Shown here: positions 1 to 7,024 of the stretch, piece by piece
How positions within the stretch are numbered: the first letter of the stretch is position 1
Layout of the letters: every line of letters begins with the position of its first letter
DNA from: JBIOHJ01 sp044448905
Lineage (GTDB): Bacteria > Bacteroidota > Bacteroidia > AKYH767-A > OLB10
Length of the DNA: 21,478 nt
NCBI GenBank assembly: GCA_044448905.1
Contig: JBIOHJ010000051.1
Coordinates: 1-21,478, forward strand
Direction: 5' to 3'
Notes under the pieces: generated by a model
What the model was told of the DNA's origin: nothing
Seen by the model: only the letters and a program-made list of their open reading frames with translations
Database searches by the model: none
Program-made: the position numbers and the translations under genes

Positions 1-891
1 ATAATAAGTTATCGTATCGCTAATACCTATCGCTGAATAAAAAATTCCCTGCACTGAATATGCACCGGGCATTGTGTATACATGATTAAATGCCGCGCTA
101 AATCCGGTAGGCTGGCACGATAAATTAAATATCGAGTCGGTTCCGTCACCAAAAAAAATGTGGACATTTAAAGTATCATTTGCCGAATAACCAAAAGCAG
201 GAGCTCCTACATTGAAGTTTACAGTTTCAGGCAAACCACATGGATCAATCCCAAATAAATATAAATGAGGACCACCAAATGCAATTGTATCCACCATAAT
301 ATTATCAATATACCATCCTGAATTATTATTTCCGCCCGGAATATTTGAGTCAAATAGCCGGAAACGAATTTTAGCAGCAACCATTCCTGCGAGAAAAGGA
401 GAAACGTCAAATATTTCTTTTTTCCACCAGCCGTTATCAGGAATTGCAGCTGAATTTGCAGGAAACCAATCAGCATAAGAAGCGCAACTAAATTGACTTC
501 CCTGTGCGCAAAATCCCGCAGAAGACCCCAGATATTCTGAACATGATAGCGTAAACCAAGTTAAACCATTGTCAGGTGAAACTTCAACAACAGCGGCATC
601 AAAAAAATCTACTTTACAAATATGACTGAATGTTAAATATAAATTGGTAATTCCGGAAGCATCAAACGTATTTGTTTCAAGAATAATAGTGTCGCCTGTA
701 TTAATAAAAGCTGTATCGCAATTATTCGGACTTACCTGTATACGGGAATTAATAGCAAACCCATGTGGCCCGTTAAAAATAGTTGTGACACTATCATCCA
801 GCGAAGGTGAATCAAAATTCTCGTGAAACATTTGCGCGTTAGTGTTTGCAACAACGAATGAAAAAACAAACAGGAGTAAATATTTTTTCAT
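1..891 (-). CDS. Secreted PKD-domain protein, N-terminal part (3' end beyond window)
   Basis: A reading frame opens at the ATG at 891 and stays open for 297 codons to the left edge, so the gene is incomplete at its 3' end. Residues 1-19 (MKKYLLLFVFSFVVANTNA) form a clear Sec signal peptide followed by Q20. Residues about 20-235 look like the beta-sandwich ectodomain common in Bacteroidota surface proteins: 'HENFDS' near the start and 'GWYIDNIMVD' near the end resemble MAM or jelly-roll modules. A PKD-like domain follows, with 'FFGDGTDSIFNL', 'FNHVYTMPGAYSV' and a trailing 'SDTITYY'. I infer an exported adhesin or hydrolase-type surface protein, perhaps with a T9SS tail beyond the window. No catalytic motif is visible. 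The terminator at 972-1006 separates it from the gene upstream, so it probably has its own promoter in 892-970, but I found no convincing one. Confidence 0.85.
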   Translation of the reverse strand, partial: MKKYLLLFVFSFVVANTNAQMFHENFDSPSLDDSVTTIFNGPHGFAINSRIQVSPNNCDTAFINTGDTIILETNTFDASGITNLYLTFSHICKVDFFDAAVVEVSPDNGLTWFTLSCSEYLGSSAGFCAQGSQFSCASYADWFPANSAAIPDNGWWKKEIFDVSPFLAGMVAAKIRFRLFDSNIPGGNNNSGWYIDNIMVDTIAFGGPHLYLFGIDPCGLPETVNFNVGAPAFGYSANDTLNVHIFFGDGTDSIFNLSCQPTGFSAAFNHVYTMPGAYSVQGIFYSAIGISDTITYY

Positions 892-971
892 GGTATTGGA
901 TTTTAAATAAGAATGAAAAAATTACAAAGCGAAAGATATAGTTTATTTTTAATTCTCATTCCGCCAAAAAC

Positions 972-1006
972 AAAAAAGTGCCGTCCTACCAAAGCGGGAC
1001 GGCACT
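972..1006 (-). terminator. Rho-independent terminator of the 230-residue protein gene
   Basis: Read on the minus strand, AGTGCCGTCC (1006-997) and GGACGGCACT (986-977) are perfect 10-bp arms around a 10-nt loop, followed directly by six T (976-972 and into the arm). It lies about 50 bp past the stop of the gene at 1056-1748, as expected for its terminator. It also insulates the secreted-protein gene that starts at 891. Confidence 0.85.
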
Positions 1007-1055
1007 CATCAACTTAAACAGGTTCACTATTTAAAGAACGACAATCAGAATTTAT

Positions 1056-1748
1056 TTATCCCGAAAAGGTAACGGCAACTACATCGCTCCACTGACCGAT
1101 TTCAGCATCATGCAGTGTGGCGCGGCAACGGTATTCACGAACTTCGGGTGTGCCCGGTACTCTAAGCGGGCGGGTATCGTGGTAAGGCGATTCGGTATCA
1201 TGAGCTAAGAATCTCCATTCGGGTTCGCCCTGCTGGCGCGAATAAATATTTACTCCGTCAGTCTGGTCTTTCACAAATTGTAAATCCGCAAAACCGGGCA
1301 TAGATTTGCCTTTAAGTTTTGGTGTAAAATTATCTGCATCAAAATCCGATTCATCGCCAATAATGCCGAGGTCTTCGCCAATGGCAGTGGTGTAAACCGA
1401 TTTTTTGCTTTTAATGCCCTGCACAATGCCGCCAATAAATGTAAAAATACCGGCAGCGGTAAGCGGGGGCGCTGCAGCCGGGATAAGTACAGGCAAAGGC
1501 CCAAGCGTAGTGCCCGAAGGCGAAAAGCTAAGCAGGTTTTTAAACTTCGTTAGTTCCTGCGTGTACGTTTTGCTTTGGTTAATAAGCCCAATTACATAGG
1601 AATAAATAAGAGCCATTGCCGCTGCGGCAGTCACATCGCCTGCCGGAATGCCAAACATTGCTGCGTAGCCGGGAAGCTTTGCAGCAAAATTGTTGAGCCA
1701 AATTACCCGTTCGGGTTCCCGTTTTGGCAAATACGGTTTTTTCTTCAT
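1056..1748 (-). CDS. Protein of unknown function with FN3-like C-terminal domain
   Basis: A 230-residue protein from an ATG. The first ~130 residues look alpha-helical and Ala-rich, starting 'MKKKPYLPKREPERVIWLNNF', with 'AAAAMALIYSYVIGLIN' and a Pro/Ala stretch 'PLPVLIPAAAPPLTAAGIF'. Then comes 'YTTAIGEDLGIIGDE', a hinge, and a C-terminal segment (about 145-230) with the strand pattern of a fibronectin type III fold: 'DGVNIYSRQQGEPEWRFLA', 'SPYHDTRPL', 'REYRCRATLHDAEIGQWSD'. There is no signal peptide or membrane helix, so it is probably cytoplasmic. From memory, similar 'helical N-terminus plus FN3 C-terminus' hypothetical proteins occur in many Bacteroidota, but I know of no assigned function. 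Base composition is visibly richer in G+C than most neighbours. It has its own terminator (972-1006) and lies directly downstream of the 21-bp repeat block. Confidence 0.8.
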   Translation of the reverse strand: MKKKPYLPKREPERVIWLNNFAAKLPGYAAMFGIPAGDVTAAAAMALIYSYVIGLINQSKTYTQELTKFKNLLSFSPSGTTLGPLPVLIPAAAPPLTAAGIFTFIGGIVQGIKSKKSVYTTAIGEDLGIIGDESDFDADNFTPKLKGKSMPGFADLQFVKDQTDGVNIYSRQQGEPEWRFLAHDTESPYHDTRPLRVPGTPEVREYRCRATLHDAEIGQWSDVVAVTFSG

Positions 1749-1760
1749 GTTGTTTTTGAT

Positions 1761-2078
1761 TTAATTGTTTATATTATTGATAATTAAGTATTTGTAAAAT
1801 CTGATGACGGAACTTTGCCGAGCGGTAATGGAACTGAGCCGCGCAGGCACGGAACTTTGTGGCGCGGTAACGTGCCTGAGCCACGCGGTAACGTTGCCAA
1901 GCCACCGGGTAACGGTACTGAGCCATACAGGAACGGAACCGGGGCATGCGGAAACGGAACTGAGCCACCCGGGCACAGAACTTTGTGACGCGGTAACGTG
2001 CCTGAGCCGCGCGGTAACGTTACCGAACCTCGCAGGAACGGTACCGGGTGTTTTGTTAACCATATTTGTGCGTTTCAT
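1761..2078 (-). CDS. Possible small heptad-repeat protein encoded by the 21-bp repeats (doubtful)
   Basis: An open frame of 105 codons starts at an ATG and ends 12 bp before the 230-residue protein, on the same strand. The product starts 'MKRTNMVNKTPG' and then runs as seven-residue units such as VTARLRH, VTASQSS, VPGWLSS, VTRWLGN, VTAWLRH, VPARLSS, with Val or Ile in the first position of each unit and often Leu in the fifth. It ends in an unrelated tail 'VIRFYKYLIINNINN'. The position just upstream of a same-strand gene would suit a leader or a co-transcribed partner. Against it: a stop-free 21-bp repeat is automatically open in that frame, and another minus frame and one plus frame are open here too. 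I therefore treat coding as an open question. Confidence 0.25.
   Translation of the reverse strand: MKRTNMVNKTPGTVPARFGNVTARLRHVTASQSSVPGWLSSVSACPGSVPVWLSTVTRWLGNVTAWLRHVTAPQSSVPARLSSITARQSSVIRFYKYLIINNINN
1807..2050. repeat. Degenerate 21-bp tandem repeat, about 11.6 units
   Basis: Cutting the sequence every 21 bases from 1807 gives units that align to a consensus ACGGAACTGAGCCACGCGGT(A). The first triplet is ACG in nine of eleven full units, and most units end GTA, GGA or GGC. A second level of order is visible: units 3, 4 and 5 (1849-1911) match units 9, 10 and 11 (1975-2037). Units 3 and 9 differ at two bases and units 4 and 10 at one, so the block grew partly by a 126-bp (six-unit) duplication. 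The block is GC-rich, while the flanks (1749-1803 and 2051-2249) are AT-rich. No other confident gene lies in 1749-2249. The spacing leaves no room for CRISPR spacers. Confidence 0.9.
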
Positions 2079-2249
2079 AATTGTAAAAATTTAAAGAGTT
2101 TGATTATTCATTTTGCCTCTAAAACGGTTTCTTTAAAAAAATATTGTGAGAAATTAAAAAATCATATTTATGAATGATGGTTTAAACAAGTTCCCTGTTC
2201 ATTTCTATTCTTTCTATTTTTACAAATAACTTTTTAATTATTAATTCCA
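2079..2249. other. AT-rich spacer between divergent units
   Basis: This spacer separates the repeat block (transcribed leftwards if its minus ORF or the 230-residue gene is served from here) from rarA (rightwards). It should hold promoters for one or both directions. The best partial match is TATTTTTA at 2215-2222 on the plus strand, a near match to the Bacteroidota -7 element, but there is no TTG at the right distance. I see no hairpin, repeat or ORF in it. Confidence 0.4.
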
Positions 2250-3506
2250 ATGCAGCCCCTTGCCGAACGCATGCGCCCGAAAACGCTCGATGAATTTATC
2301 GGGCAAAACCATTTGGTGGGTGAAGGAAAAGTGCTGCGCAAAATTTTGCAAAGCGGAAATCTTCCATCAATGATTTTCTGGGGGCCGCCCGGAACGGGAA
2401 AAACTACGCTGGCTTTTATCCTTGCTTCGGCAATGAAATTAAATTTTCATGTGCTGAGCGCAATCAGCTCGGGTGTAAAAGATGTGCGCGAGGTAATCGG
2501 CAAAGCAGAAAAAGAAGGCAAAGCAATTTTGTTTATTGATGAAATTCACCGTTTCAGCAAATCGCAGCAGGATTCATTGCTGGGCGCTGTCGAACGGGGA
2601 ACCATTATTTTAATTGGTGCTACAACTGAGAACCCATCGTTCGAAGTTATTTCGCCATTGCTTTCTCGTTGCCAGGTTTATATTTTGGAAAGTTTGGGCA
2701 AAGATGAATTGCTTCAGTTGTTGAACAATGCAATCGCAAAAGATGATTTTCTGAAGGCAAAAAAAATATTAATTAAAGAAAATGAAGCATTATTGAGGTT
2801 ATCGGGAGGCGATGCGCGAAAGCTTTTAAATCTTTTTGAACTGGTTGTTACTTCTTCCAAAAATGATGAAATAGAAATTACCGATGAACTTGTCATCCAG
2901 ACAGCGCAGCAAAAAATTGCTTTGTATGATAAAGGAGGTGAGCAGCATTACGATATAATTTCGGCTTTCATCAAATCCATGCGCGGCAGCGACCCCAATG
3001 CGGCAGTTTATTGGCTGGCGCGAATGATTGAAGGTGGCGAAGACCCTAAATTTATTGCGCGAAGAATGCTGATACTTGCTTCGGAAGATATCGGCAACGC
3101 GAACCCGACAGCTTTGGTAATGGCGAATAATTGTTTCCAGGCTGTGGATGTAATCGGTTACCCCGAATGCAGAATTATTTTATCGCAAACTGCAATCTAT
3201 CTTGCATCATCACCAAAAAGCAATGCCTCGTACATGGCAATTGAAGATGCCTTAAGCGCGGCAAAACAAAATGGCGATTTACCTGTGCCGCTTCATTTGC
3301 GCAATGCCCCCACAAAATTGATGAAGCAATTGAACTATGGTAAAGAATATGAATACGCTCATTCCTATGAAGGGAATTTTGTGAATCTCGAATACCTTCC
3401 CGAAAAAATAACCGGAACAAAATTTTATGAGCCCGGCAGTAATGTCCGTGAAAACGAATTACGGGCTTTTTTAAAGAAGCTATGGCAGGATAAATACGAT
3501 TATTGA
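2250..3506 (+). CDS. rarA: Replication-associated recombination protein A (RarA/MgsA), AAA+ ATPase
   Basis: The 418-residue protein has the full RarA layout. The N-terminus 'MQPLAERMRPKTLDEFIGQ' is the family start, which fixes the ATG. Walker A is GPPGTGKT (45-52), Walker B ILFIDEIH (93-100), sensor 1 GATTENPS (123-130), and the arginine finger lies in SPLLSR (Arg140). The C-terminal half holds the tetramerisation region, with 'SAFIKSMRGSDPNAAVYWLA' and 'ASEDIGNANPTA'. By family knowledge RarA is a clamp-loader-like ATPase acting at stalled replication forks and at single-strand/double-strand junctions, in the cytoplasm. Length is typical. The start is preceded by AT-rich DNA without a Shine-Dalgarno sequence, usual for this phylum. 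It stands alone: the 5' neighbour is divergent, and the 3' neighbour lies 146 bp away behind a possible promoter. Confidence 0.97.
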   Translation: MQPLAERMRPKTLDEFIGQNHLVGEGKVLRKILQSGNLPSMIFWGPPGTGKTTLAFILASAMKLNFHVLSAISSGVKDVREVIGKAEKEGKAILFIDEIHRFSKSQQDSLLGAVERGTIILIGATTENPSFEVISPLLSRCQVYILESLGKDELLQLLNNAIAKDDFLKAKKILIKENEALLRLSGGDARKLLNLFELVVTSSKNDEIEITDELVIQTAQQKIALYDKGGEQHYDIISAFIKSMRGSDPNAAVYWLARMIEGGEDPKFIARRMLILASEDIGNANPTALVMANNCFQAVDVIGYPECRIILSQTAIYLASSPKSNASYMAIEDALSAAKQNGDLPVPLHLRNAPTKLMKQLNYGKEYEYAHSYEGNFVNLEYLPEKITGTKFYEPGSNVRENELRAFLKKLWQDKYDY

Positions 3507-3527
3507 TAACTGTTGAAAACTTTTCTG

Positions 3528-3557
3528 TTTGTTTTTTAAATTTCTCTGCTATTTTTA
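3528..3557 (+). promoter_or_regulatory. Possible Bacteroidota-type promoter for the SprB-repeat protein
   Basis: TTTG at 3528-3531 and TATTTTTA at 3550-3557 are 18 bp apart. They approximate the -33 (TTTG) and -7 (TAnnTTTG) elements, with one mismatch in the latter. The leader to the ATG at 3653 would be about 90 nt. The region is AT-rich, so a chance match is quite possible. Confidence 0.25.
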
Positions 3558-3652
3558 CCCTCCTTTTATTGAATTCAGGCTTTTAAAATTGTAAAACTTT
3601 ATCAGCCTGTTTTCGTAAAAATAACCCTTACCAATTATTTATAAAAATAACA

Positions 3653-6600
3653 ATGAAGATTAATTTATCACCATTTAGTTTACTTGCTGTTGTCTCCCTG
3701 AATTTATGCGTAATCAGTACCGGATTAAAAGCGCAAACATGGATTAATCCTAATTCGGGGTTGGATAATAATGTATGGGGTATGGTTACCGATACGGTTA
3801 ACAATTTATCTTATATAGCCGGACCTTTTGTGAACGCAGGAGGGAATACAGTAAATTATATAACCCAATATGATGGCACTAATTTCTCCGCAATGAATAT
3901 TGGCATGAATAATTTTACTTCTGCATTGGCAATTTATAACAACCAGCTTTATTGCGGTGGAAATTTTACGGTAGCGGGAAGTAATGCCTGCAATCATATT
4001 GCCATGTGGGATGGCACCGACTGGCAGGCTGTCGGAACAGGAATGAACAGCGATATTTATTATCTTCATGCTGCCGGTGGCAATTTATATGCCGGTGGAA
4101 TTTTTACTATGGCTGATGGAAATCCTTCCTCGCGCATTGCCATGTGGGATGGCACCAGTTGGTCGGCATTGGGTTCGGGAGTTTCCGGAGGAGGTTTCAC
4201 CCAGGTATTATCCATTCAGGAGTATAATGGCGAAATATATGTTGCCGGTCAGTTTACGGATGCAGGAGGCGTTAGTGTAAATAATATTGCCAAATGGGAT
4301 GGCACCAGCTGGAGCGATGTTGCCGGGGGTGCAACCGGGGCCGGTTTATTTGTAATTGATTTGCTTGTTTACAATAATGAATTATATGCCGCAGGATCAT
4401 TTACCTCAATGGGTGGTGTGGCTGCAAATGGAATTGCCAAATGGAACGGAACAACGTGGTCTGCTGTTGGTACAGGAATCAGCGGTGGAGGAGGCTATGG
4501 CGCAGTTCTTTCGATGTATAATGGCGAATTATATGTGGGAGGTAATTTCACATCTGTAGATGGTGTTTCGGCAAATTATATTGCGCGTTACAATGGAATC
4601 AGCTGGAATAATTTAGGTCCTGGATGTGATCAGGAAATAGGCGCATTAGAAGTCTTAAACGGAGAATTGCTGGTGGGTGGTGCATTCTTTAATGCGGGCG
4701 GCATAGGAGCACAACGTCTTGCTAAATGGTCATCAGGTTGTACAGCGGTAACAGTTGCCACTGGCACAGGCGTTTCCTGCCTTGGTGCATGTGACGGTTC
4801 CGCTTCATTGTACACAACAGGTGCTGCTCCTTTTACTTACTTATGGTCGAATGGCGATACCACAAGTTCTGTTTCTTCTTTATGCGCGGGTACATATACA
4901 ATAACCGTTACTGATAACAACGGATGTACAGCCACCGATTTGGTTACAATTGTAGAAAATCCTCTGCCGGTATTGAGTGTTTCATCTGCCAATCCTGTTT
5001 GTCCTGCGCAGTGCAACGGTTCGGCTTATGTAACTGCAACAGGTTTTTCGCCATTTACTTATTCATGGTCAACTATCCCCGTTCAAAATACTGATACAGC
5101 AACAGCACTGTGTGCAGGAACGTATTATATTACCGTTACCGATTCGGCAGGATGTGCTTCGGTAGATTCTGTATTTCTTACTGATCCTGCTGCCGCAACA
5201 TTAAGCTTTATAACTAATTCAACATTGTGCCCGGGAAATTGCAATGGCGATGCAACGGTAAATACAACATCTCTTAATTCGCCATATACCTACAATTGGA
5301 ATACGAGCCCTGTTCAGAATACACAAACCGCAATTAATCTTTGCGCGGGTACCTGGTCAGTTACTGTTACCGATTCGCTCGGTTGTGAAGTAACGGATTC
5401 TGTTACTGTAACAGATTCGCCTGCATTTGCCCTGAGCTTTGCAGCCGTTTCGCCAACATGTCCGGGAAGTTGTGACGGCATGGCATGGGTGATTACTGCG
5501 TCTCCATATACACCATTTACTTATTTCTGGAACACTGTACCTGTTCAAAATACTGATACAGCAACTTCTTTATGCGAAGGATATTATTCGGTTTTGGTGA
5601 TTGATTCTGCAGGATGTTTTTCGCAGGATTCGGTTTTTGTTCCCGATCCTAATATTTCACTTAATGTTGTGACAAGCGATGCAACTTGTGCAGGTGGCGG
5701 ATGCGATGGTTCGGCAACAGCAAGCATGCCCGGAGGAATACCGCCTTTTGTTTATCAGTGGTCAACAGGCGATACAACAGATAGTATTTCCGGATTGTGT
5801 GCAGGCGCTTACATGATAACAGTTACAGATTCCCTTGGTTGTTCGTTAACCGGTTTTATTTTTATTTTTGCTCCCACCTTTCCTTCCATTGCATTTTCTT
5901 CAACAACACCATTATGTTTTGGCGATTGCACAGGAACCATTAATTCAAATGCGACAGGAACTTCATCGCTCACTTATTTATGGTCGAACGGTTTTACTAC
6001 CGATTCAATAGCTAATCTTTGTGAAGGCTGGTATTCGCTTACGGTAACCGATAGTACCGGATGTATAACCAATGATTCGCTGTTCCTTCCTCAGCCTTCA
6101 CAGGTTGATGTTTTTGTAACCACAGTTACTGATGTTACCTGCAATGGATTTTGTGATGGTTTTATAAGCGTTACAACAGGAGGAGGAACACCCGGCTATA
6201 CTTATTTGTGGTCAACCGGAGATACCAACCCTGATTTGTTTAACGTGTGTGCGGGTAGCTACACTGTTACAGCTACTGATGCCAACGGCTGCCAGGATTC
6301 AACCATAATTACTGTAAATGAACCTGCAGCGCTATCACTGACTATGATTCCAACCAATGCTACCTGCCAGGGATGTAATGATGGAAGCATTGCGGTTATA
6401 ATTTCGGGCGGAACTCCAGCATATGTTTATTTCTGGACTCCTCCGGTTCCCAACCCTAACCAACTTACAGCCGGATGGTATTACCTGTGTATCATAGATG
6501 CCAACAGTTGCCAGATTTGTGATAGCGCTTACGTGGATGAGCCTAATGGTGTCTTTGAAGTAGCAGGACATAATTTATCCTTATTTGTTTATCCAAACCC

Positions 6601-6838
6601 TTTCCGTGTTTCAACAACTTTAAAAATTCCTTCAGAATTTATTAAGTCAGGCAAAATCAATTTTTCACTTTTTGATTTATTAGGAAATAAAATCAGTACT
6701 CAGACTTTTGATGCGGCAATAAAAAATAATTACCTGGAAATAAAAATTGAAAGAAGAAATTTAGCTTCAGGGATGTATTTTTTCAGAATAGCCAATACTG
6801 ACGTCCAGATTGGTTCGGGAAGATTTGTTGTTGAATAA
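3653..6838 (+). CDS. Secreted SprB-repeat surface protein with propeller-like N-domain and T9SS sorting tail
   Basis: This is a 1061-residue exported protein. Residues 1-27 are a signal peptide ending KAQ (cleavage likely after Ala27). Residues ~50-362 hold seven repeats of about 45-55 residues of the type 'GGNFTVAGSNACNHIAMWDG..W..VGTGM', a count that fits one seven-bladed beta-propeller. Residues ~363-970 hold eight tandem SprB-like repeats, each with C..xCDG, 'YTYxWS', 'LCAGTY.ITVTD..GC' and four regularly placed cysteines. Residues ~974-1061 are a type A T9SS C-terminal domain: 'LSLFVYPNPF', 'FDLLGNKI', 'LASGMYFFRI', 'GRFVVE'. The family connection suggests export through the outer membrane by T9SS and anchoring at the cell surface. 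SprB-type proteins are known from gliding and adhesion, but this repeat alone does not prove motility. A terminator follows at 6860. Confidence 0.93.
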   Translation: MKINLSPFSLLAVVSLNLCVISTGLKAQTWINPNSGLDNNVWGMVTDTVNNLSYIAGPFVNAGGNTVNYITQYDGTNFSAMNIGMNNFTSALAIYNNQLYCGGNFTVAGSNACNHIAMWDGTDWQAVGTGMNSDIYYLHAAGGNLYAGGIFTMADGNPSSRIAMWDGTSWSALGSGVSGGGFTQVLSIQEYNGEIYVAGQFTDAGGVSVNNIAKWDGTSWSDVAGGATGAGLFVIDLLVYNNELYAAGSFTSMGGVAANGIAKWNGTTWSAVGTGISGGGGYGAVLSMYNGELYVGGNFTSVDGVSANYIARYNGISWNNLGPGCDQEIGALEVLNGELLVGGAFFNAGGIGAQRLAKWSSGCTAVTVATGTGVSCLGACDGSASLYTTGAAPFTYLWSNGDTTSSVSSLCAGTYTITVTDNNGCTATDLVTIVENPLPVLSVSSANPVCPAQCNGSAYVTATGFSPFTYSWSTIPVQNTDTATALCAGTYYITVTDSAGCASVDSVFLTDPAAATLSFITNSTLCPGNCNGDATVNTTSLNSPYTYNWNTSPVQNTQTAINLCAGTWSVTVTDSLGCEVTDSVTVTDSPAFALSFAAVSPTCPGSCDGMAWVITASPYTPFTYFWNTVPVQNTDTATSLCEGYYSVLVIDSAGCFSQDSVFVPDPNISLNVVTSDATCAGGGCDGSATASMPGGIPPFVYQWSTGDTTDSISGLCAGAYMITVTDSLGCSLTGFIFIFAPTFPSIAFSSTTPLCFGDCTGTINSNATGTSSLTYLWSNGFTTDSIANLCEGWYSLTVTDSTGCITNDSLFLPQPSQVDVFVTTVTDVTCNGFCDGFISVTTGGGTPGYTYLWSTGDTNPDLFNVCAGSYTVTATDANGCQDSTIITVNEPAALSLTMIPTNATCQGCNDGSIAVIISGGTPAYVYFWTPPVPNPNQLTAGWYYLCIIDANSCQICDSAYVDEPNGVFEVAGHNLSLFVYPNPFRVSTTLKIPSEFIKSGKINFSLFDLLGNKISTQTFDAAIKNNYLEIKIERRNLASGMYFFRIANTDVQIGSGRFVVE

Positions 6839-6859
6839 GCGACTTAATAAATAAATTTT

Positions 6860-6891
6860 AAAGCCATCAGTCAGCTGACTGATGGCTTTTT
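6860..6891 (+). terminator. Rho-independent terminator after the SprB-repeat gene
   Basis: AAAGCCATCAGTCAG (6860-6874) and CTGACTGATGGCTTT (6875-6889) are perfect 15-bp complementary arms meeting at the centre, so the RNA loop would form from the central CAGCTG. The second arm runs into a five-T tract. It lies 21 bp after the stop codon at 6838. Confidence 0.9.
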
Positions 6892-6935
6892 AGTTTGATT
6901 CTGTCCAGGTCATCTTAGGGTATAAATTGCCATTA

Positions 6936-6965
6936 TTGCCAGTTTGAAAATATTTTCTACTTTTA
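6936..6965 (+). promoter_or_regulatory. Possible promoter for EF-G2
   Basis: TTG (6936-6938), a 19-bp gap, then TACTTTTA (6958-6965) matches the TTG-N19-TAnnTTTG pattern with one mismatch. It lies between the terminator at 6860-6891 and the ATG at 7025, where a promoter is needed, giving a leader of about 50 nt. Part of that leader is a direct repetition of 'aaacttta'. Confidence 0.4.
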
Positions 6966-7024
6966 AAGACTGAATTTTTCACTAACCTTAAACTTTAAGC
7001 TTTAAACTTTAAATTCATACTCCT

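Noticed and set aside
1807..2050. CRISPR array
   Set aside because: Units are contiguous 21-mers that all resemble each other. There are no unique spacers and no cas genes.
1804..2094. Plus-strand ORF of 96 codons across the 21-bp repeats
   Set aside because: It has no matching downstream gene or promoter, and its openness follows from a stop-free repeat with a period divisible by three. The minus-strand frame is a slightly better candidate because it abuts a same-strand gene.
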